Assembly (NCBI RefSeq): GCF_017873565.1
Contig: NZ_JAGGKH010000002.1
Coordinates: forward strand, 1 to 64,000
DNA: 64,000 bases
From: Lederbergia galactosidilytica
GTDB lineage: Bacteria; Bacillota; Bacilli; Bacillales; Bacillaceae_C
Direction: 5' to 3'
Shown piece by piece: positions 47,480 to 56,916 of this stretch. Position numbers and translations under genes: made by a program. How positions within the stretch are numbered: the first letter of the stretch is position 1; the number at the start of each line of letters is the position of its first letter. Under the pieces are notes generated by a model. The model was not told where the DNA came from, did no database searches, and worked only from the letters and a program-made list of their open reading frames with translations.

Positions 47480-48547
47480 ATGAATGAATATATCCAACGG
47501 ATGATTAATTGGGTTGAGGCGCATTTAAAAAGTGGATTCTCCCTAGAACAACTTTCTAACTACATGGGGTATTCTCCTTATTATTGTTCTTTTAAATTCC
47601 ACCAAATAACAGGTATTAGTATAAGACGTTATATTCTCCTCCGAAGATTGTATTTATCTACAGAAGATTTGATAAATGGCAGAAAAATTATGGATATTGC
47701 TTTTAATTATAATTATTCTTCACAAGAAGAATATAGCAGAGCTTTTAAAACCGTTTTCGGGATCACTCCAGGGGAGTTCCAACTTCGTAAATTGCCTGTT
47801 CAATCATTTGCTAAACTTACTATACATAAAGAGAAGGATTGGTGTGACATGAATATTTCAAAAAGAGCGGAAATTGAACAGTTACAAAATGAGTTGTTTG
47901 ATAAAGACGTACTGAATATATTGAATGGACAAGCGATGTATGATGAGTTTAAGACAGAAAAACTCATGGGTGAGGCTGATTATGCTCCTTTTAATGAGGC
48001 GATGTGCGTCAACATGACAACAAAGCAAGTTTTTGACCAAGAGTTTGTCGATACACGAGCATCAGGACATAGTGAACTAGTAGAGAATTATATAAAAAAG
48101 GTTATAGTACCATTAGAAAATCTTTTTAATAAAAAATATAAATGGATCGTACTATGGTTTGGCGAAGATATGTTTTGTCAAATGAATCTCCTGACAATCC
48201 TTGCCTATCTTGAACAGTCGGAGTATAAAGGCAAAGTGTTCTTAAATAGCTTCGGAGAGGATGAATTTAAAGTGAATCAAATTGAACTTCAATTAGGTAA
48301 CTATCATTCTGTCTACAAAGAAGTATTGATAAATCATAAAAAACCACAAGTGGAGCTACTGCCAGTGATGTATCAAGCAATTGACATCTATTTAAAGATG
48401 CTGAACGAAAATAATGCAGTCGTAAAGTATATTTCTAAAAATAAAGATTTGCCTACAACAGAACTAATTAGTAAGTTATTTGATCTATTTCCGACAATTG
48501 GGTATGGAGATTTACAATATTTGAAGCTTATAGATAAAATCAAGTGA
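47480..48547 (+). CDS. AraC-type regulator with an unfamiliar C-terminal domain
   Basis: A 355-residue protein. The AraC/XylS HTH pair is at the N-terminus (about 5-105): FSLEQLSNYMGYSPYYCSFKF and IMDIAFNYNYSSQEEYSRAFKTVFGITPGEF. A linker and a 230-residue C-terminal domain follow (VLNILNGQAMYDEF near 145, WIVLWFGEDMFCQMNLLTILAYLEQ near 230). That segment resembles DUF1835-like proteins, but I cannot assign it firmly. HTH-first order is the reverse of classical AraC. It lies 134 bases upstream of the ABC exporter genes and probably regulates them. ATG start behind GGAGTGAGG. Confidence 0.8.
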   Translation: MNEYIQRMINWVEAHLKSGFSLEQLSNYMGYSPYYCSFKFHQITGISIRRYILLRRLYLSTEDLINGRKIMDIAFNYNYSSQEEYSRAFKTVFGITPGEFQLRKLPVQSFAKLTIHKEKDWCDMNISKRAEIEQLQNELFDKDVLNILNGQAMYDEFKTEKLMGEADYAPFNEAMCVNMTTKQVFDQEFVDTRASGHSELVENYIKKVIVPLENLFNKKYKWIVLWFGEDMFCQMNLLTILAYLEQSEYKGKVFLNSFGEDEFKVNQIELQLGNYHSVYKEVLINHKKPQVELLPVMYQAIDIYLKMLNENNAVVKYISKNKDLPTTELISKLFDLFPTIGYGDLQYLKLIDKIK

Positions 48548-48681
48548 AAATGAGGGTGTCTTTATAAAAGCATATATTAATTTTGCTAGTTGTATTGAAT
48601 AATGTTTACGTTTTTATGAACCTATGGAAATATTTACTGCATTATATATATGAAAAATTCCCAACTGAACGGGGGGCAACG

Positions 48682-49488
48682 ATGGAAAATCGCTTAATTA
48701 AAGCAACGGACATAAGCAAAGTTATCGCTGGACAAACAATCATAAAGCAAACCTCCTTTTGTTTGCAAGGAAATAAAGCCTTTTGTATTCAAGGGCGTAA
48801 CGGATCGGGAAAAAGTACCTTATTAAAGTTATTAGCAGGAATTTATGAACCAACACAAGGGATTCTAGAACGGAATACACATAAAATCGGCTATGTCCCT
48901 GAACATTTTCCAGAAGGGCTACCTTTCCGGATAAATGAATACTTTGCATATATTACAAATTTTCATAGTCATGTAAAAAAAGAAATAAAGTATTATACCC
49001 AATTATTTTCCTTAGATGCTTTTCTCAACACTCCACTTAAACAATGTTCAAAGGGAACTAAACAAAAGGTTGGCATTATCCAAGCGCTGATTAGCAAACC
49101 AGATCTATTACTTTTAGACGAGCCGCTTACTGGATTAGATCGAGAGTCACAACAGGTTCTAATCCAGCTGTTGAATGAACAGAAAAGAAAATCGATGATA
49201 ATTTTCACAGCCCATGAAAAACAGCTAATGGAAAAAATGGCTGATGAACATTATTTTCTTGAAGCAGGGAGATTAATTAAATCCAATATGAAGAGAAGTG
49301 GTAAAAAACAAATAAAGTTTCAATATAAGGGAGTCGACAGTTTACATAATCTTCATTTAGTGACACATGATCCAATTGAAAGAACAGCTGTTCTAATTGT
49401 TAATTCTGATCAATGTGATCAACAATTACTTCATTTATTAAACAACCAATGTTCAATTTTAGAAGTTAGGGAAGAGGAGAATAGATGA
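48682..49488 (+). CDS. ABC transporter ATP-binding protein
   Basis: A 268-residue ATPase: Walker A GRNGSGKST near 38-46, a degenerate signature CSKGTKQKVG in place of LSGGQ, Walker B LLLLDEPLTGLD, and His-switch FTAHE. It has a C-terminal extension of about 60 residues of the type seen in BcrA/EcsA-like exporters. ATG at 48682 behind ACGGGGGG; an in-frame start 99 bases earlier lacks a ribosome site. Its stop overlaps the permease start (ATGA), so the pair forms one transporter. Confidence 0.92.
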   Translation: MENRLIKATDISKVIAGQTIIKQTSFCLQGNKAFCIQGRNGSGKSTLLKLLAGIYEPTQGILERNTHKIGYVPEHFPEGLPFRINEYFAYITNFHSHVKKEIKYYTQLFSLDAFLNTPLKQCSKGTKQKVGIIQALISKPDLLLLDEPLTGLDRESQQVLIQLLNEQKRKSMIIFTAHEKQLMEKMADEHYFLEAGRLIKSNMKRSGKKQIKFQYKGVDSLHNLHLVTHDPIERTAVLIVNSDQCDQQLLHLLNNQCSILEVREEENR

Positions 49489-50189
49489 AAGGTTATTTTG
49501 TTTATCAATCTTTAAGCTATTTACGCTCTTTAAAATGGATTCCCCCTGTAGTTCTTTATTTCATCTGGGTCTTTATTTTTTATACATATCGAGGGGTTCC
49601 TATTTTAAGTAGTTATGGTGTTACAAGCACTGTATTATTATTTATTTCAACTTGGATGACTATGGGGATTTTTTCAATAGATAATGAAACTGAAAAACAA
49701 TTACTATTTGTTCAATTATCTAGTAAACTTCGATATATATATGGGAAATGGTGTGTTTGCTTTTTCCTGGCCACATCTCTTATTATATTTTCAATTTTTT
49801 ATCCGATTCTTATTCAAGCATTTAATAGTCCTATGAAGCTGAATCATTATAGCTTCTCGTTGTATGGTCATTGTTACTTCGTCCTTACTGGGATTTTTGT
49901 CGGAAGCTTATTTAGCGTAACTGCGTTAGCAGAAAAAAGGTATTCTTGGTTGGGAGCAATGCTTGTTAATATCATCTCCATTACATCGGAAGGAATGATT
50001 GAGAAATTTACTAGCTTAAAGTGGCCGTTGTTTTTATTTCCTCCTATTGGAAAGTTACTAGAGTATTTTCAAAGTGAAGATGAAATTGTATTGAAAAATG
50101 ACGTGGTTCTTTTAATTTTTGGGGGAGTGGTCTATATCTCTCTTGGTTTTCTCCTTATTATTAAATTATTTTTGCAAAAAGAAAGATAA
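49485..50189 (+). CDS. ABC transporter permease-like membrane protein
   Basis: A 234-residue protein with six hydrophobic segments: near 17-35, 45-63, 85-108, 122-142, 150-168 and 208-228. The layout is that of ABC-2-type permeases. It has no recognisable sequence signature of a named family. The overlap with the ATPase gene makes it the membrane half of a two-gene exporter. The short loops and lack of a periplasmic domain suggest a small hydrophobic or lipid-like substrate or peptide, which is inference. Confidence 0.75.
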   Translation: MKGYFVYQSLSYLRSLKWIPPVVLYFIWVFIFYTYRGVPILSSYGVTSTVLLFISTWMTMGIFSIDNETEKQLLFVQLSSKLRYIYGKWCVCFFLATSLIIFSIFYPILIQAFNSPMKLNHYSFSLYGHCYFVLTGIFVGSLFSVTALAEKRYSWLGAMLVNIISITSEGMIEKFTSLKWPLFLFPPIGKLLEYFQSEDEIVLKNDVVLLIFGGVVYISLGFLLIIKLFLQKER

Positions 50190-50197
50190 GTGTAACA

Positions 50198-50228
50198 CTC
50201 TCCTACTAATGACTTTTTAGTAGGAGAG
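50198..50228. terminator. Hairpin between convergent genes
   Basis: CTCTCCTACTA pairs with TAGTAGGAGAG around a nine-base AT-rich loop. It lies between the permease and the opposed antiporter and can serve either strand, although T-runs are weak. Confidence 0.7.
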
Positions 50229-50234
50229 AGCAGA

Positions 50235-52025
50235 CTATTTATTAGTTAAAACGACCATTTGATCTCCTTCATCGAAAATTAATTTTTGCTTCATTGTAAC
50301 AAATACAATGGTTCCATTCTTCTTTTTGATGAATAGAGGTGTCACATCTTCCGGTAGTATATCCTTTTCAATCATTCCTTTTTTATCTATTTCTATCGCT
50401 TGGATCTGATAGCCAATATTGATTTTTCGATTCAATTCTGTAAACACAGCATCCTCAGAGAATAATAAATGAGCCTTCATTGCCGTGGGGATAGGCATAT
50501 GTTTTTCTCCATTTCTAGTGCGTACTGGCAAGGCAAATGTGTTATTAAAGCCGAATTCAGGTGCATATGACTGACTCACTAATGCGTTATATGCGGCATC
50601 ACCTGTCATCGTTAGTATCGTTTCATATGGTGTTAAATCAATTTCAAACTGGGTATGTTCAGCAAGAATTTCACCTTGAAAAGTTCCGATTTCCTTCTCA
50701 TTTGCTGGTTGTAGCCGCTCGTGAGATGAGTCAATGATCAGGACAGGAATCCCTATTTGTTTAAAATAATCAGCGAGAGCAACAGCAAAACTACTTGCTC
50801 CAATTATTAAAATACCAGGCGGTTCATTACTAGCTAGTCCAAGTTTTTTAGCTAAGGGTCCTAAGGAGAAACCGTGAACACAAACTGTAATGAACACAAG
50901 TGCAAACGTAAGCGCGGTTAGAAGAGAGGCCCCTTGATACCCATCTTCCACTAAAATAGTAGCAAAATATCCCGATACCGTTAATGCAACAATTCCTCTA
51001 GGAGCAATCCAGCCGATTAACGTTTTTTCCTGAATGGTCAATTCTGTTCCAATTGTAGAAACCCAAATGGATAGGGGTCTCACCAAAAATAGCATGGCTA
51101 AGACAAAACCAATAATTGGTAATGTAAACACTTCTGCAATAGTTTCTCTTGTTAATGATGAAGTTAATAAAATAAAAACGGTTGACGTCAAAATGACCGA
51201 TATATTTTCAACGAAATGTCCGACATTTCCAATCGATGAAACATATTTTTTAGTTCGTCCTACTGCTAGACCCATTACGGTGACAGCCAGCATCCCTGTT
51301 TCATGCATGGTCACTTCAGCGATCGTAAAACAAATAAGTACAAATGACAAAATAATCGGGGACTTTAAATATTCTGGGAAAAGCCCTTTACTCACCATAT
51401 ACCCGACAAGTAATCCGATTAGGTATCCTAAAATAATCGCAAACAGGGCACCGAGGAAGAAATTTAGCAAGTAGGACGCTGATAAACTTTCATTCGTCAA
51501 TACTTTAATAACTTGATAAGCAAACAGGGCGAGAAGAGGACCAGCTGGGTCTACGATAATTCCTTCCCATTTTAATACAGCCGCCGTTCGCGGTTTCAAT
51601 TTCGCATTTCGCAAAAGCGGAATGATAACTGTAGGACCGGTGACAACAAACAGTCCACCAATAATAAATGCAATGGCTAAATCTAAGCCAGCAATAAAAT
51701 GCGCGGCTAATGAACCTCCGATCCATGCTAAGAAGGCGGCTCCTGTGACAATTCGAAACACTGATTTTGAGATTCCGCGAATCTCGCGCACATCAAGGCT
51801 TGAACTACCTTCAAATAAAATAATGGCAACAGCTAAGGAAATCATCGGACTATAAAGCTCACCTAAAGCTTCCTGAGGATTGATCAAGCCAAACACGGGT
51901 CCAATTAATATTCCAGCTATGGACATAATAACAATAGAAGGCCATTGAATCCTCCATGCTAACCATTGTGAAAAAATCCCAATTCCAAGAATAATGACGA
52001 TACTAATTAAGGCTGTTTGCTCCAA
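50235..52025 (-). CDS. CPA1-type cation/proton antiporter with C-terminal NAD-binding-like domain
   Basis: A 596-residue protein. The first 400 residues form an NhaP/CPA1 transporter with about 12 helices; the FEGSSSLDVREI and GPTVIIPLLR segments and the double acidic EGIIVDPAGPLLAL correspond to the ion-binding region. A cytosolic domain from about 405 (GILIIGASSFAVALADYFKQIGIPVLIID) is a TrkA-N-like Rossmann fold, and a C-terminal TrkA-C-like part ends it. Sodium, lithium or potassium exchange is likely. Start TTG at 52025 behind AGAGGTGA; the GTG three codons earlier overlaps that site. Confidence 0.9.
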   Translation of the reverse strand: MEQTALISIVIILGIGIFSQWLAWRIQWPSIVIMSIAGILIGPVFGLINPQEALGELYSPMISLAVAIILFEGSSSLDVREIRGISKSVFRIVTGAAFLAWIGGSLAAHFIAGLDLAIAFIIGGLFVVTGPTVIIPLLRNAKLKPRTAAVLKWEGIIVDPAGPLLALFAYQVIKVLTNESLSASYLLNFFLGALFAIILGYLIGLLVGYMVSKGLFPEYLKSPIILSFVLICFTIAEVTMHETGMLAVTVMGLAVGRTKKYVSSIGNVGHFVENISVILTSTVFILLTSSLTRETIAEVFTLPIIGFVLAMLFLVRPLSIWVSTIGTELTIQEKTLIGWIAPRGIVALTVSGYFATILVEDGYQGASLLTALTFALVFITVCVHGFSLGPLAKKLGLASNEPPGILIIGASSFAVALADYFKQIGIPVLIIDSSHERLQPANEKEIGTFQGEILAEHTQFEIDLTPYETILTMTGDAAYNALVSQSYAPEFGFNNTFALPVRTRNGEKHMPIPTAMKAHLLFSEDAVFTELNRKINIGYQIQAIEIDKKGMIEKDILPEDVTPLFIKKKNGTIVFVTMKQKLIFDEGDQMVVLTNK

Positions 52026-52189
52026 ATCACTCACCTCTTCAATCTAATGGTTCACTACAACTATAGGGTTAGTCTACCAAATAGATCTATTCATTGACAG
52101 CGACAAAGCTATCCGAGTGATTTTGTGGTAAAACAATAAGTAAGAAAGCTGGTGCAATCGATTTTTTACTTACTGAGAAGCGTTTGACT

Positions 52190-52870
52190 TTATTTTAAAT
52201 GATTTTGCCGAATACTATTTATATAGGAGTAGCATCCAACCAAGATCACCAAAATGATGACAATATTAGCTGAAATATGAATGAGATTAACATTAGGAAA
52301 AAAAGAATTTAGCGATAATATCCATCCTTTTAACCATGGATCACCAATCATTCCGATCACCGCTGTTTGGGCAATAAAGGCACCCGCAATAATGTTGATC
52401 CACGCGAATTTTGAAGCTATTTTTATTATGAACGGTAAAAAGCAAAGAGAAACAAGTAAGCTTAAAAAAATTCCGATAATAGCCATGGACATATTTTCTG
52501 AGAGCTCGGAAATGATAACCACACTATCTAAACAAATCAAAAAATCTGTTGCTGCTAAGAGCAATAAAACTTTCACCCTAATGGAAATTGAGCGATTAAA
52601 AGGAGGGGAGAAGGTTTCATTGGTAAATGATTTTGTAACAAGTTTTAAAGCAATAAAGAGTAAAATCATGCCCATTATGACGTGGATAACTGGCATAGTT
52701 AGAAGCGTATCCATTACGACAATATAAAGTGAGCGTGCACATGTAAGAACGACAGCCGCAGGTAAAACAATGTTGACTTGAGGATGTTTTCGAATAATCG
52801 CCCCTAAAATAATGAAATTATCCAAATCACTTATAAAGGTAATGAAAAATACTTTTATGATTTCATTCAT
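52190..52870 (-). CDS. TerC-family membrane protein
   Basis: A 226-residue protein with seven hydrophobic segments. The intramembrane acidic motif SDLDNFIILG near residue 12 and DSVVIISE near 112 are the conserved metal-type sites of TerC/Alx/YjbE proteins, several of which export manganese. The divergence is considerable, so the substrate is uncertain. ATG at 52870 follows AGAGGAATT; the longer ORF start has no ribosome site. No yybP-ykoY manganese riboswitch is visible upstream. Confidence 0.75.
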   Translation of the reverse strand: MNEIIKVFFITFISDLDNFIILGAIIRKHPQVNIVLPAAVVLTCARSLYIVVMDTLLTMPVIHVIMGMILLFIALKLVTKSFTNETFSPPFNRSISIRVKVLLLLAATDFLICLDSVVIISELSENMSMAIIGIFLSLLVSLCFLPFIIKIASKFAWINIIAGAFIAQTAVIGMIGDPWLKGWILSLNSFFPNVNLIHISANIVIILVILVGCYSYINSIRQNHLK

Positions 52871-53232
52871 TAGAATTCCTCTTTTTTCTCTTTTCACTAT
52901 CTGTATGCAAGGATTTAGCAATCATTAAACATAATATCTTTTTATTGACTAAACAATAATTTTTTTGGCTTAACCTTGATTATTGGGATCTTCCTGGCTG
53001 AGAATTATCGGGTGTTTGTGCGCTGTGCAGAAGATTGTATCAGTGCAGGCAAGTTTCTCGCTAAATAACTTGGAACGCTGCCGACATGCGCTCACTCCAT
53101 CTCTGAACAACTGAGATGGAGTTTTAATTAAAAAATTTTATTTTTATGAAAACTATTAGACCTTATGCAGGATTCCTGATAATATGGGATGGATGCATAA
53201 TACAGCAGAAGAATACATAGGAGAATCATAGA
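52871..53232 (+). promoter_or_regulatory. Leader region of the MFS gene with a plus-strand terminator
   Basis: This gap lies between divergent genes, yet it carries a terminator-like hairpin in plus orientation: ACTCCATCTC with GAGATGGAGT around TGAACAACT (53094-53122), then TTTTAATT. No plus-strand gene ends nearby, so the hairpin would act on a leader of the downstream transporter or on a small RNA. The preceding 170 bases (52970-53090) are GC-richer than the flanks. I do not recognise a riboswitch class, and no promoter is convincing. Confidence 0.45.
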
Positions 53233-54438
53233 ATGAAAAAGTTTATTTGGATTGCCTGTCTTATTTATTGTTTGAATGGTTTTGGCCATATTATTATTGG
53301 TACGATCTTAGAACCAATGGTCTCATCATATGGAATTCAATATGGTGATGGTGGACAACTGATCATGAATCAATTTTTAGGTTTTTTGGTAGGGGTATTA
53401 GTGGCACCGTTACTAGTAAATCGATTGGGTAGAAGAATTACTTTAGCCATTGCCTTACTGTCATTTGCTATTTCCCAATTTATTTTTGGTTCACTACCAA
53501 ATTGGAATTTATTATTATTTGTTGCTCCATTTGCTGGAGCAGGGATAGGTATCGGTGAAACAGTTGTTGCTGCCTTAATTGTTGCTCACTTAAAAGAAAA
53601 AAAGGCATCTACGTTAATACTTGTTGAGGTATTCTTTGGTGTGGGAGCCTTGTTAATCCCGATTATTTCTGCCTTTCTTATTGCCAAGAATATCTGGAAT
53701 GTCTCCTTTTCCTTTGTAGCCTGTGTCACGACGATAACATTGCTGTTTTGGCTTTTCTCCTCCTTTGGTGAGATGGATTCTGTTTTAAAAAAGCAGCCTA
53801 AGCAAGTAGATGAAAATGGCAGGAAACCCGAAAAACTTCGGTATACTCGGAATCAAATTCCAATAGTAATCATCGGGGCCGTTTTTTTCTTTATGTACGT
53901 TGGAGCTGAAATGGTTTTACCCAACTATTTACCAACCATCCTACATAAAACAACGCAATTAGAAGCTTCCTCCCTAGCTTTAAGTATTACTGTTTTTTGG
54001 TTGGCGATGACAATTGGGCGTATGTTTATGACATTTATTGTTGACAGAATTGGTTATACAAAGCTATTCGTAGTTAGCTGTATTGGACAATTTTTAGGAT
54101 TAATTGTTTTTGCCTTATCCCCATCCATTTGGATTAGTTATGGGGCGATCTTTTTTACTGGATTATTAATGGGCGGAATTTTCTCGATTGGCTTGCTGAT
54201 TATTAATGATACTTCCAAAGGACATGAAGAGAGAACAACAAGTCTCTTAGTTGCGCTAGGTGGGTTAGGTGGCGCAATTTTACCAAAGCTTGTAGGTGAA
54301 TTAATCGATCGTTTCGCTATTTCTGTTACGTTATGGACAATGGTTGGCTTTGCCTTTATTTTAGTAAGTTTAATGGGTGTTATTTTTTACCTTAAGAATA
54401 AATCAGAGCAAGTAGAAATTGAAAGCAAAGTATCATAG
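53233..54438 (+). CDS. MFS transporter, FHS/GlcP-like
   Basis: A 401-residue, 12-helix major facilitator. The pattern FLGFLVGVLVAPLLVNRLGRR, IGIGETVVAALIVAH and EVFFGVGALLIPIISA resembles the fucose/glucose-H+ symporter (FHS) family, including Bacillus GlcP, which has the same length. A sugar is the likely cargo but is not demonstrated. ATG start; ribosome site ATAGGAG. It may be controlled by the leader hairpin about 110 bases upstream. A short terminator follows. Confidence 0.82.
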   Translation: MKKFIWIACLIYCLNGFGHIIIGTILEPMVSSYGIQYGDGGQLIMNQFLGFLVGVLVAPLLVNRLGRRITLAIALLSFAISQFIFGSLPNWNLLLFVAPFAGAGIGIGETVVAALIVAHLKEKKASTLILVEVFFGVGALLIPIISAFLIAKNIWNVSFSFVACVTTITLLFWLFSSFGEMDSVLKKQPKQVDENGRKPEKLRYTRNQIPIVIIGAVFFFMYVGAEMVLPNYLPTILHKTTQLEASSLALSITVFWLAMTIGRMFMTFIVDRIGYTKLFVVSCIGQFLGLIVFALSPSIWISYGAIFFTGLLMGGIFSIGLLIINDTSKGHEERTTSLLVALGGLGGAILPKLVGELIDRFAISVTLWTMVGFAFILVSLMGVIFYLKNKSEQVEIESKVS

Positions 54439-54484
54439 TCATAGTAACGAATTGGCATCTGTTTCGTTGTCTTATTAAATGTTG

Positions 54485-54513
54485 GAGACCTTACTTTTTA
54501 TGGTAAGGTCTTT
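54485..54513 (+). terminator. Terminator of the FHS-like MFS gene
   Basis: GACCTTAC pairs with GTAAGGTC around a TTTTTATG-type loop; TTTCATT follows. Confidence 0.7.
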
Positions 54514-54610
54514 CATTAATATGCAAGTTTTTCATTTATCAAACACTTCTTATATTAATATTATGGTAAACTCATAATATAAATTACATATAAATGGAGA
54601 GAGGTTCAAC

Positions 54611-55408
54611 ATGATTAAAGCTGTTTTTTTTGATTTGGATGATACGTTACTATGGGACAAAAAAAGCATACGAGAAGCTTTTAAGTCTACATGTAAAATT
54701 GCGGAAGAACGTTATGGGGTAGAAGCGGAGAAACTTGAGGACGCGGTCCGTGAGCATGCTTCAAAGCTTTATGCCTCGTACGAAACATACCCTTTTACAC
54801 AAATGATCGGCATTAATCCATTTGAAGGACTTTGGGGAAACTTTCGTGATGATCATGATGAATTCAGGAAGATGAAGGACATCGTTCCAACTTACCGAAA
54901 AGATGCATGGACATTAGGATTACAATCTCTCGGTATTAATGATACAGATTTTGGTTTTGAATTGGCTGAACGTTTTCCGGAAGAGCGAAAGAAATTACCG
55001 TTTGTATATGAAGATACTTTTGCTGTATTAGACCGTTTAAAAGAAGATTATCGGCTTTTACTTCTAACAAATGGATCTCCTGATTTGCAGCAAACTAAGC
55101 TTACCATTACACCTGAACTTACACCTTATTTTGAGCAAATCGTTATTTCTGGTGGTTTTGGGAAAGGAAAACCAGATCCAACCATTTTTGAACATGCTTT
55201 ATCCTTAATGTCGTTACATAAGGAAGAAGCGATTATGGTGGGAGATAATTTAATGACCGATATACTTGGGGCTAATCGGATTGGAATGAAGTCCGTATGG
55301 ATCAATCGTGAAAATAAAGAGAGAACAGAAGTGATTCCCACTTTTGAAATTCAACAACTCGGTGATTTGCATCAACTTTTAGATGAATTGAATAAAGTGA
55401 AGCTATAA
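54611..55408 (+). CDS. HAD-superfamily phosphatase
   Basis: A 265-residue HAD hydrolase. Motif [10 protein letters not shown] gives the nucleophile Asp (residue 8) and the acid Asp10. Motif II is [10 protein letters not shown]. Motif III has a Lys in GFGKGKPDP. Motif IV is [14 protein letters not shown] large helical cap (about 18-115) marks subtype C1, as in YsaA-like or pyrimidine nucleotidase/haloacid enzymes. Substrate unknown. ATG behind GAGAGAGG. Monocistronic with its own terminator. Confidence 0.88.
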   Translation: MIKAVFFDLDDTLLWDKKSIREAFKSTCKIAEERYGVEAEKLEDAVREHASKLYASYETYPFTQMIGINPFEGLWGNFRDDHDEFRKMKDIVPTYRKDAWTLGLQSLGINDTDFGFELAERFPEERKKLPFVYEDTFAVLDRLKEDYRLLLLTNGSPDLQQTKLTITPELTPYFEQIVISGGFGKGKPDPTIFEHALSLMSLHKEEAIMVGDNLMTDILGANRIGMKSVWINRENKERTEVIPTFEIQQLGDLHQLLDELNKVKL

Positions 55409-55409
55409 G

Positions 55410-55449
55410 AAAAAGCCGTAGAGATGTATTCACTATCTACGGCTTTTTA
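55410..55449 (+). terminator. Terminator of the HAD gene
   Basis: AAAAAGCCGTAGA pairs with TCTACGGCTTTTT around a 13-base loop. Confidence 0.92.
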
Positions 55450-55562
55450 GAAAAGATTATTTTCTGTTAATGCGAACCGTAATACTTTTCACCGATGAAA
55501 AACCGAAATGCAAACAGAACTTCCCACAAGAAATAAAATAAGCTAGCTATAAAGGAGAAGCT

Positions 55563-56624
55563 ATGAAAAATAAAAAGATTGTCTTTACTGGTGGTGGATC
55601 AGCGGGACATGTGACACCTAATATCGCGATCATAAAAGAACTAGGCCAAGATTGGGATATATCTTATGTTGGTTCTAGAAAAGGCATTGAAAGAGAATTG
55701 ATCCAAAAACTGAATATCTCTTATTACGGCATTCATAGTGGAAAATTGAGAAGGTATTTTGATGTTCAAAATGTGAAAGACATTTTCCATGTCTTAAAAG
55801 GATATTTTGAAGCGAAAAAAATTCTTAAAAATTTAAACCCCCATCTAGTTTTTTCAAAAGGTGGATTTGTTTCCGTACCTGTAATTTTAGCTGCAAAAAC
55901 ACTTAAAATTCCTGTCTTTATTCATGAAAGTGATATGACACCTGGACTGGCTAACAAAATTTCACAAAGATTTGCTACGAAAATCTTTACCTCATTCGAT
56001 GAAGCAAAAAGATTTTTTCCAGAACATAAAACGATTACGATTGGTTCACCAATTAGAAAAGAAATTATGAAAGGCTCAGTTAGACGTGCAAGATCTTTCC
56101 TTGGATTTCATTCTCAGCTCCCTATTTTAACGATAATGGGCGGTAGCTTAGGCGCAAAAACAATTAATGAAGTCGTTAGATCATCTTTAAAAGAACTCAC
56201 TAAGAAATACCAAATTGTTCATTTATGTGGAAAGGGGAACAAAGATGAGCAGTTTTCCATGTTTCCTGGTTATCGTCAATTTGAATATCTGCATGATGAA
56301 TTACCAGATATTTTAGCTGCCACAGATATCATCATGACAAGAGGTGGCTCTAATGCGATATTTGAATTTTTAGCCCTCCGCAAACCAATGCTCATTATAC
56401 CTTTAGGATTAGATCAAAGTAGGGGTGATCAAATATTAAACGCCAAAGCCTTTGAAAATAAAGGGTATTCCATTACCTTGGAGGAAGAAAACCTTAATAA
56501 TGAGACATTATTGGCACATGTAGATAAAATCTATAAAAATAAGATAAGTTTTCAAGAAAAAATGAAGTCCTCACAAAAGAGTGAAGCACTAGATATACTT
56601 TTGAGTGAGATTAATAGTCTTTAA
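55563..56624 (+). CDS. murG: MurG-like N-acetylglucosaminyltransferase
   Basis: Adds GlcNAc to lipid I to form lipid II at the inner membrane face. The 353-residue GT-B protein carries the N-terminal VFTGGGSAGHVTPNIAI G-loop, FSKGGFVSVPV, HESDMTPGLAN, and the UDP-GlcNAc-binding TRGGSNAIFEFLAL with DQSRGDQ near the C-terminus. It is not in the dcw cluster, and it resembles the second MurG-type copy seen in some bacilli (MurG2). Whether it is the sole or a paralogous enzyme cannot be told here. ATG behind AAAGGAG. Confidence 0.88.
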   Translation: MKNKKIVFTGGGSAGHVTPNIAIIKELGQDWDISYVGSRKGIERELIQKLNISYYGIHSGKLRRYFDVQNVKDIFHVLKGYFEAKKILKNLNPHLVFSKGGFVSVPVILAAKTLKIPVFIHESDMTPGLANKISQRFATKIFTSFDEAKRFFPEHKTITIGSPIRKEIMKGSVRRARSFLGFHSQLPILTIMGGSLGAKTINEVVRSSLKELTKKYQIVHLCGKGNKDEQFSMFPGYRQFEYLHDELPDILAATDIIMTRGGSNAIFEFLALRKPMLIIPLGLDQSRGDQILNAKAFENKGYSITLEEENLNNETLLAHVDKIYKNKISFQEKMKSSQKSEALDILLSEINSL

Positions 56625-56916
56625 AATTACTATAAATCTAACTGAGGGAACATTTTAATTAGATATTACGGTCAGATCTTCCTCATCAGCCAACTATTGA
56701 ATAAAAAATAAAAAAATTAAAGGATAAAAACTGATATTTGTCGTATTAAATATTTACCAAGTTTTTATTTTGCAAATGTTATTTTCTAAATCTAAAATTA
56801 AAATTGGAATCAAGATGGAGGCAAGATTTGGAAATGTATCGGGACGATGATACATAGGAGTTCAGTTCTGTTCCAAGACGCTCAAAATTGAAAAGAAAGT
56901 GAGGAGAAAAGATAAA

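Noticed and set aside
51034-51474. Plus-strand 146-codon ORF inside the antiporter
   Set aside because: Antisense shadow of membrane-helix coding sequence, no ribosome site.
53094-53122. TPP or manganese riboswitch before the MFS gene, suggested by CTGAGA-like text
   Set aside because: The other conserved blocks of those classes are missing.
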